This document shows, piece after piece, positions 59,575 to 64,000 of a stretch of DNA of 64,000 bases. A model generated the notes under the pieces. That model was given only the letters and a program-made list of their open reading frames with translations. It was not told the DNA's origin and did no database searches. Numbering within the stretch: the stretch's first letter is position 1; each line of letters starts with the position of its first letter. The DNA comes from Methanoculleus taiwanensis (GTDB taxonomy: Archaea; Halobacteriota; Methanomicrobia; Methanomicrobiales; Methanoculleaceae). Position numbers and translations under genes: made by a program. The stretch lies in the NCBI RefSeq assembly GCF_004102725.1, contig NZ_LHQS01000002.1:797984-861983 (forward strand), read 5' to 3'.

Positions 59575-60561
59575 ATGACGCTCACATCCGAGGAGGTCGC
59601 GTGGGACGTGGACGGGATCGCTGTCCGGGGCACCCTGACCCGGCCTCTGGGCACGGGTCCTCACCCGGGAATCGTCTTCGTCGCCGGGAGCGGACCGACC
59701 GACCGGGACTGGTGCTCCCCCCTGCTGTCCGGCACCAACTGCAGCGGCCGCCTGCTGGCCGAGGGGCTCACCCGGGAAGGGTTCATGACGCTACGCTACG
59801 ACAAGCGGGCAGCCGGACCGCATGCACAGGAGAACGTCCCCCGGCTCGTGGGCAGGATCAGCATGCAGAGCCATCTCGACGAACTGAGAGGTGCCGTCGA
59901 CATCCTCTGCTCCGACGGCGATCTGGATCCCGCCCGGCTGTTCGTGCTGACCAGCAGCGAAGGAGCCATCCACGCCCTGCACTACCAGCTGCAGGCGACG
60001 GACCGGCGATTCGCAGGCCTCGTGCTCACCGGCGCCCCCGGCCGTTCCATCGGGCAGGTTGCCCGCAGCCAGCTCCTTGCCCAGACAGCGAACCTGGAAG
60101 GCGGCGATCTCCTGATGAACGAGTATGATGCCGCCATCGCCGCTTTCATGGCCGGCGAGCCGGTGACACCCGATCCGTCTCTCCCGGAAGGGATGAGGGT
60201 TCTCCTGCTCAGTCTGACGAGTCCCGTCAACCTGCCGTTCTCGCGGGAGCTCTGGTCGAGCGACCCGGCCGCCCTCCTCGCGAAGGTGGTGGAACCCGTC
60301 CTCGTCGTTATCGGGAAGAAGGATATCCAGGCCGACTGGCAGGCAGACGGCGGCGCACTGGAGCATGCGGCTGCCCGGGGCGGCAACGTCACGTTTGCAT
60401 ACCCGTCCGATGCGGACCATGTGCTGAAGCATGAGGAGAAACCGCGGGATGCGCTCGTCGCCGCCGACGTCGGAGCACGCTACAACAGCGAAGGGCGCAG
60501 GCTTGACCCGGAGGCTTTCGGCGTGATCGTGGACTGGCTTACCGGACAGGCCCGGCAGTGA
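59575..60561 (+). CDS. Alpha/beta hydrolase
   Basis: 328 residues. The oxyanion region is 'GIVFVAGSGPTDRDW', the nucleophile elbow 'LFVLTSSEGAIHALHY' (S-S-E-G instead of G-x-S-x-G), the acid 'VLVVIGKKDIQADW' and the histidine 'SDADHVLKHEEK'. This arrangement is typical of dienelactone-hydrolase-like esterases of the 'AGSGPTDRDG' group. The substrate is unknown. The ATG follows an AT-rich TTTTAATACCC element and a GCACCAGGAGTGCATC leader with GGAG. Confidence 0.82.
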   Translation: MTLTSEEVAWDVDGIAVRGTLTRPLGTGPHPGIVFVAGSGPTDRDWCSPLLSGTNCSGRLLAEGLTREGFMTLRYDKRAAGPHAQENVPRLVGRISMQSHLDELRGAVDILCSDGDLDPARLFVLTSSEGAIHALHYQLQATDRRFAGLVLTGAPGRSIGQVARSQLLAQTANLEGGDLLMNEYDAAIAAFMAGEPVTPDPSLPEGMRVLLLSLTSPVNLPFSRELWSSDPAALLAKVVEPVLVVIGKKDIQADWQADGGALEHAAARGGNVTFAYPSDADHVLKHEEKPRDALVAADVGARYNSEGRRLDPEAFGVIVDWLTGQARQ

Positions 60562-60739
60562 GCTGCAGATCCGGCTTTTCGAACGGTGCCGTCGGCCGGG
60601 ACCGGAAGCTTCCGACCCGCTCTCACCGCTGTCGCGCACCGGAACGCTGCTCTTTCCTCATCAGGCTTCCCTCCCACGCGAGGTTCGCGACGGCCTCTTC
60701 GCAGATCCCGGTCTGTTTGTCCGGGTCGTCTGCACGTGC

Positions 60740-60976
60740 TTGAAGCAGGCCGTGCACCTGGTGCGAAGAGACACCGCTTGCAGGAATCCGGCACCGGATC
60801 CTGCTCGCCGGGAGCCGGGGTGCATCCGCCGGATCCAGCCCTTCATCGGGCGGGATGCGTATATCGAGCACGCAGTCGCCGTCCCGCCGGCGCCGGAGCG
60901 CGTTCCCGGGGTGCTCGAGGACTGGGCGGCGTACCTGCAGTGGGAGGAGAACGGCCGCAAAGCGAAGGCGAGATAA
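60740..60976 (+). pseudogene. Possible N-terminal fragment of a Fic-family protein
   Basis: The 78-codon frame ends with 'YIEHAVAVPPAPERVPGVLE' and 'DWAAYLQWEENGRKAKAR'. The segment V-P-P-A-P-x-x-V-P-x-L-x-x-D-x-x-x-Y is characteristic of the N-terminal region of Fic/DOC proteins just before the Fic core, but the HPFxxGNGR core is absent in the remaining sequence. It is probably a remnant; no ribosome site. Confidence 0.35.
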
Positions 60977-61000
60977 AAATAGTTGGAAATTCCAGGCGGT

Positions 61001-61138
61001 TCACTTGATCTTTTTCTCGAGCTTCTTGAGCTTCTTCTTGGCGGCCTGGCTACCCGCGGCCGCCTGCTGCGAGAGTTCTTCTGCCTTGGCCTTCTTCACT
61101 TTATTCAGCTTCTCCAATTGTTTCTTACTCGTTGGCAT
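61001..61138 (-). CDS. Small lysine-rich helical protein
   Basis: 45 residues: 'MPTSKKQLEKLNKVKKAKAE' followed by an Ala/Gln segment and ending 'AAKKKLKKLEKKIK'. The heptad-like spacing of Leu suggests one long amphipathic helix or coiled coil with a strongly basic face. Expression signals are good: TATA element ATTTATAAG (61186-61194) and GAGGT 6 bases before the ATG. No named family; a nucleic-acid-binding role is a guess. Confidence 0.72.
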   Translation of the reverse strand: MPTSKKQLEKLNKVKKAKAEELSQQAAAGSQAAKKKLKKLEKKIK

Positions 61139-61185
61139 ACAGGTACCTCGCTCCGCCTTTGGCTGGTTCTATCTATCTTTTTTCT

Positions 61186-61194
61186 TCTTATAAA
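61186..61194 (-). promoter_or_regulatory. Box A promoter of the lysine-rich small gene
   Basis: ATTTATAAG on the minus strand, about 50 bases before the ATG, predicts a leader of about 25 bases with the GAGGT site. Confidence 0.55.
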
Positions 61195-61429
61195 TGTCCT
61201 TGTATCGTCGTACCAGCCTGAAAAATCTTTGAATACACGAAAAACCGACCTATGCAACTGCTGTTTTACAATTTGGCTGCGGGCAGGTGCGATGTGGTTG
61301 CCCGTTCCGATGACCTGAAATCCGAGTGCCCTCCGGGGTGCATCGTGCGGAAACTTCATCCCGGCGGCGACCTCGGCAACGAAGGTCTCCATACTATCGT
61401 TGCTCTCAAATGCATCGCTTCCGAATGTT

Positions 61430-62881
61430 TCAAACAATCTTCCCCGTCTTCCGGATGAACAGGGCTGCAATAAACATGCCGATGACTACCAGGATCATCG
61501 CCACGAACGCCCATTCCATCCCCTGGTTGACCGCTGCATCGTTGATCAGGCTTGACCACTGAGCCCGGTCGGGAGGGAGGGGCGATGATCGACCGGCAAG
61601 CAGCCCCTGGGCGAAACCAAGGATGAGGACGATCCCGATAATTGCCGTCCCTAGGGAGCTGCCCAGCTGCCTGGTGGTGTTATAGATACCTGACGCATCG
61701 GTCTGGCGCTCGCTCCGGATCGAGGAGAGGGTGAGGTTGGTCACCTGGGAAAGGACGATGCCAAGCCCAATCCCAAACAGAAGACTTCCGGGGATGATGT
61801 CATGGGCGGTGGTGGTGAGGGAAAAGACATCCCTGAGACCTGCCAGTCCTGCTCCGGTGAGGGCAATTCCACCGAGGAGAACGTATTTTGGTTCGAACCA
61901 CGATGCGAACCGGGCGCCGAGGATGGAGAACACGAAGATCGCAAGAGACATAGGCAGAATGGCGACGCCGGTTTCGTACGCGCTTGCACCCGTGACCATC
62001 TCGTAGAACAAGGGTAAGATGAAGAGAAAACCGGCAGTAATCAGTTTCTGGCCTATGGCGACAACATTCCCGGCCAAAAAGGAACGTTCAGGAACGATAG
62101 TCACATCTACCAGGATACCTTTTGCCTTCCTGATCTGCCGCCTTTCCCAGAAGTAAAACCCGAAAAGAAGGATAATCCCTCCGGTGATGAAGAAGGGAAC
62201 GATCGCCCATTCTGCCGGCTCTTTGATCATGAGGAGCCCAAAAACCAGGGCAATGAGGCCGAGAACCGAGAGGAGCGCTCCACCAAGATCAAAGCTCTTC
62301 CAGGATGCTGTCGGGCGGGTCTCCTTCAGCATACGATGGAGAGCAAAGATGATGAGCAGGACTCCAAGCTCGAGGACAAAAACCCACCGCCAGGTGTAGA
62401 AGGTGGTCAGATATCCGCCGAAAATAAGGCCGACCATACTGCCCACCGCGGCGATCCCGCCCCAGACACCGAAGGCAAATGCCCGTTCTTTCCCCTCGTA
62501 GGTCCCGGTAATGAACGTTACCGTCGCCGGGAGCATCAGCACCGTACCGATCCCTTCAAGTATCGACCAGCCTGCGAGGAACATGGCTGCGTTCTGGCTG
62601 ATTGCAGCCGTGAAAGCCCCGACGCCATACATCGCTGCACCTGCCATGAACGTCCTCTTCCTCCCGATGAAGTCCTGGAGCTTTGCCCCGATCAACATGA
62701 AGGCAGCCTTCACCAGGGTATAGATGGTGATGATGGTCTGGATGCCTGAAGCGTCGGTGTTCAGGTCATTCACAAGGGCGCTGATGGAGACTTCTATGGT
62801 GGTGGTGTCGATGACCAGGATGAATACAACCAGGCCGACGATGAGGAGGACGTCCCAATGAAACGAGCGGCGCTGTTCCAT
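61430..62881 (-). CDS. MFS transporter, DHA2-type with 14 helices
   Basis: 483 residues. 'FILVIDTTTIEVSISALVND' (motif D1-like start of DHA2 exporters), 'GAKLQDFIGRKRTFMAGAAM' (motif A) and 'ILEGIGTVLMLPATVTFITG' (helix 4, motif B region) with about 14 hydrophobic helices identify a proton-driven drug or metabolite exporter. The substrate is unknown. It is a single-gene unit with its 5' end near the methyltransferase gene. Confidence 0.88.
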   Translation of the reverse strand: MEQRRSFHWDVLLIVGLVVFILVIDTTTIEVSISALVNDLNTDASGIQTIITIYTLVKAAFMLIGAKLQDFIGRKRTFMAGAAMYGVGAFTAAISQNAAMFLAGWSILEGIGTVLMLPATVTFITGTYEGKERAFAFGVWGGIAAVGSMVGLIFGGYLTTFYTWRWVFVLELGVLLIIFALHRMLKETRPTASWKSFDLGGALLSVLGLIALVFGLLMIKEPAEWAIVPFFITGGIILLFGFYFWERRQIRKAKGILVDVTIVPERSFLAGNVVAIGQKLITAGFLFILPLFYEMVTGASAYETGVAILPMSLAIFVFSILGARFASWFEPKYVLLGGIALTGAGLAGLRDVFSLTTTAHDIIPGSLLFGIGLGIVLSQVTNLTLSSIRSERQTDASGIYNTTRQLGSSLGTAIIGIVLILGFAQGLLAGRSSPLPPDRAQWSSLINDAAVNQGMEWAFVAMILVVIGMFIAALFIRKTGKIV

Positions 62882-62983
62882 AGGTCAGAATGAATCTGAC
62901 GCTGGATATGTATGTATCGGAGGAGGTAAACCGGATCGTCGGATCGCTCGGGCGGCTGAAATCACCCGGCGAATAGAAGTGGG

Positions 62984-63835
62984 TTATGCGGGTGAATCCG
63001 CTTTTTCCCACCACACCTTCACCCGGGTCGAGTGGCCGGGTACGATGGTGGTATCCCCGTCAGGTTCGGCATAGCGGCTCAGGTACTCCCGGAGTATCTC
63101 TTTCTGCCCGGCCGTCTCGGCAAAGTACCGCGGGGCGAAGTGATCGACCGCCTCGGCAAGGTCTGCGAACCGGTTGATGTGCCGGAAGGGGAAGACCTCC
63201 ATGTTCGGATGGATGCCCATCGAGTACAGTACGTTGTAGAGGATGTCGCATTTCGGGGAGGGAACGAACGACGAGCCGTGGAGGAGAGGCCAGAGTTCGC
63301 GTGACATCGCGTCCCACGACGTCTCCCCGGCAAACCAGTAGATGTATACGTACCGGGAGGATGCCTCGTCGAGGTTTCTGACGGCGGTCCTGATATCGGG
63401 CAGATCCAGGGAGTACGACGCAAAGACGATATCGTACGGCGGACTGAGATCCTCCGCCACGCTGACGTCTTCCCACCGTTTCCGGACAACGTTGATGTTG
63501 TCGATCCGCTCCTCTTCGATCTTCTCCTCGAGCACCGACCACATCCCTTCCGAGGGTTCGACGGCCGTGACGTGGCTGACCTGCCTGGCGATGGGAATGG
63601 CAAGAGCCCCCGGCCCCGCCCCGACATCGAGCACACGCGACGAGGGCGTTAAGGGGAGATCGTGGAGCGTTTTTTGGATCCGCTCTCCGTTGTTCTCCTG
63701 CGCCATTCTGTAGAATCTGCGTGCCGCATCTTTCGTGTCCCAGAAATGTGCGTCCGTGGAGTTCCTGTTCGCCTCGTGGTGCCGTCTCCGCTGTTCTTTC
63801 CATACGTCGTTCCAGTCAATTGCGTGAGCTTCCAT
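62984..63835 (-). CDS. Class I SAM-dependent methyltransferase
   Basis: 283 residues. Motif I 'SRVLDVGAGPGALAIPIARQ', motif II 'VTAVEPSEGM' and 'DLSPPYDIVFASYSLDLPDI' (motif IV region) are clear. The N-terminal region 'IDWNDVWKEQRRRHHEANRN' is typical of a methanogen group of uncharacterised methyltransferases. I prefer the ATG at 63835 (GGGAAG upstream). An earlier ATG at 63916 overlaps the stop of the preceding gene as ATGA and would add 27 residues; that start is a real alternative and would mean an operon. Confidence 0.82.
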   Translation of the reverse strand: MEAHAIDWNDVWKEQRRRHHEANRNSTDAHFWDTKDAARRFYRMAQENNGERIQKTLHDLPLTPSSRVLDVGAGPGALAIPIARQVSHVTAVEPSEGMWSVLEEKIEEERIDNINVVRKRWEDVSVAEDLSPPYDIVFASYSLDLPDIRTAVRNLDEASSRYVYIYWFAGETSWDAMSRELWPLLHGSSFVPSPKCDILYNVLYSMGIHPNMEVFPFRHINRFADLAEAVDHFAPRYFAETAGQKEILREYLSRYAEPDGDTTIVPGHSTRVKVWWEKADSPA

Positions 63836-63912
63836 GGATATCTTCCCTTTTTCATGAACCTGCTCTGCGTGCATTGTCACCTGCATCTTTGTGCCCCGGC
63901 CGATCCGCGATG

Positions 63913-64000
63913 TCATGATCTCCTGACGAACATCCCGGAGTAGGATGCGAACCCGCCTGCATCGACGGGATAGGTGCAGTAAATGCCGTCGTTGCCGCCG
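63913..64000 (-). CDS. 3' end of an unidentified gene running in from outside the window
   Basis: From the window edge the minus strand encodes a tail including 'GNDGIYCTYPVDAGGFASYS' and then GMFVRRS, with the stop TGA at 63915-63913. There is no internal start, and the sequence reads like a genuine C-terminus. The stop overlaps a possible upstream start of the methyltransferase gene, so the two may be cotranscribed. Family not recognised. Confidence 0.5.
   Translation of the reverse strand, partial: GGNDGIYCTYPVDAGGFASYSGMFVRRS

Overview
The window reads as a chromosomal stretch of a methanogenic archaeon of the order Methanomicrobiales, most like Methanoculleus. The support is a Pyrococcus-type 14-gene membrane-bound hydrogenase operon, four of the five enzymes that turn sirohydrochlorin into coenzyme F430, a methanogenesis marker 9 gene, an ArcS-type archaeosine protein, several Cache, PAS, beta-helix and fasciclin proteins typical of this order, AT-rich box A promoters and a high-GC core genome. 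The genus is inferred from gene content; no comparison was run.

Layout. 1-1,300: the 3' end of a HEAT-repeat gene, then a strip of decayed genes. 1,360-1,510: a cluster of TTTGTG-type repeats. 1,557-11,971 (minus strand): a defence operon in which a type I restriction-modification system (hsdM, a DUF1016 nuclease, hsdS, hsdR) contains a complete ABC-three-component cassette (HNH effector, small middle component, DUF2326 ATPase) between hsdS and hsdR, joined by ATGA start/stop overlaps. An EVE-domain gene and a broken second DUF1016 copy lie beside it. 13,522-21,614: the mbhA-N hydrogenase operon, with a HycI-type maturation protease convergent to its 3' end. 22.2-29.2 kb: a lysine-rich microprotein and four secreted or surface proteins, including a 1,274-residue beta-helix protein. 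29.5-38 kb: scattered housekeeping genes (phosphotransferase, ArcS core protein, geranylgeranyl reductase, iron-sulfur flavoprotein, a MutY-like glycosylase without an iron-sulfur motif, a TreT-like glycosyltransferase, UvsE).

38-42.5 kb: five separately promoted single-domain fasciclin genes around a PAS protein that ends without an ATPase domain. 42.6-49.3 kb: a methanogenesis cofactor hub, with DUF447, CitG-like and marker 9 genes leftward and cfbA, cfbE, cfbD and cfbB rightward. A branched-chain aminotransferase and tRNA-Glu follow. 50.5-64 kb: an accessory region with an ATPase of the DUF234 type under a palindromic operator, IS remnants around an AT-rich cargo gene, two methyltransferases, transporters, a surface protein, small redox and hydrolase genes, and a second lysine-rich microprotein. 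The last bases hold the 3' end of one more minus-strand gene.

How it works together: the hydrogenase operon would couple ferredoxin-linked H2 turnover to ion movement, and the cfb genes build the nickel cofactor of methyl-coenzyme M reductase. The defence operon would combine DNA modification and cleavage with a nuclease effector gated by an ABC-type sensor.
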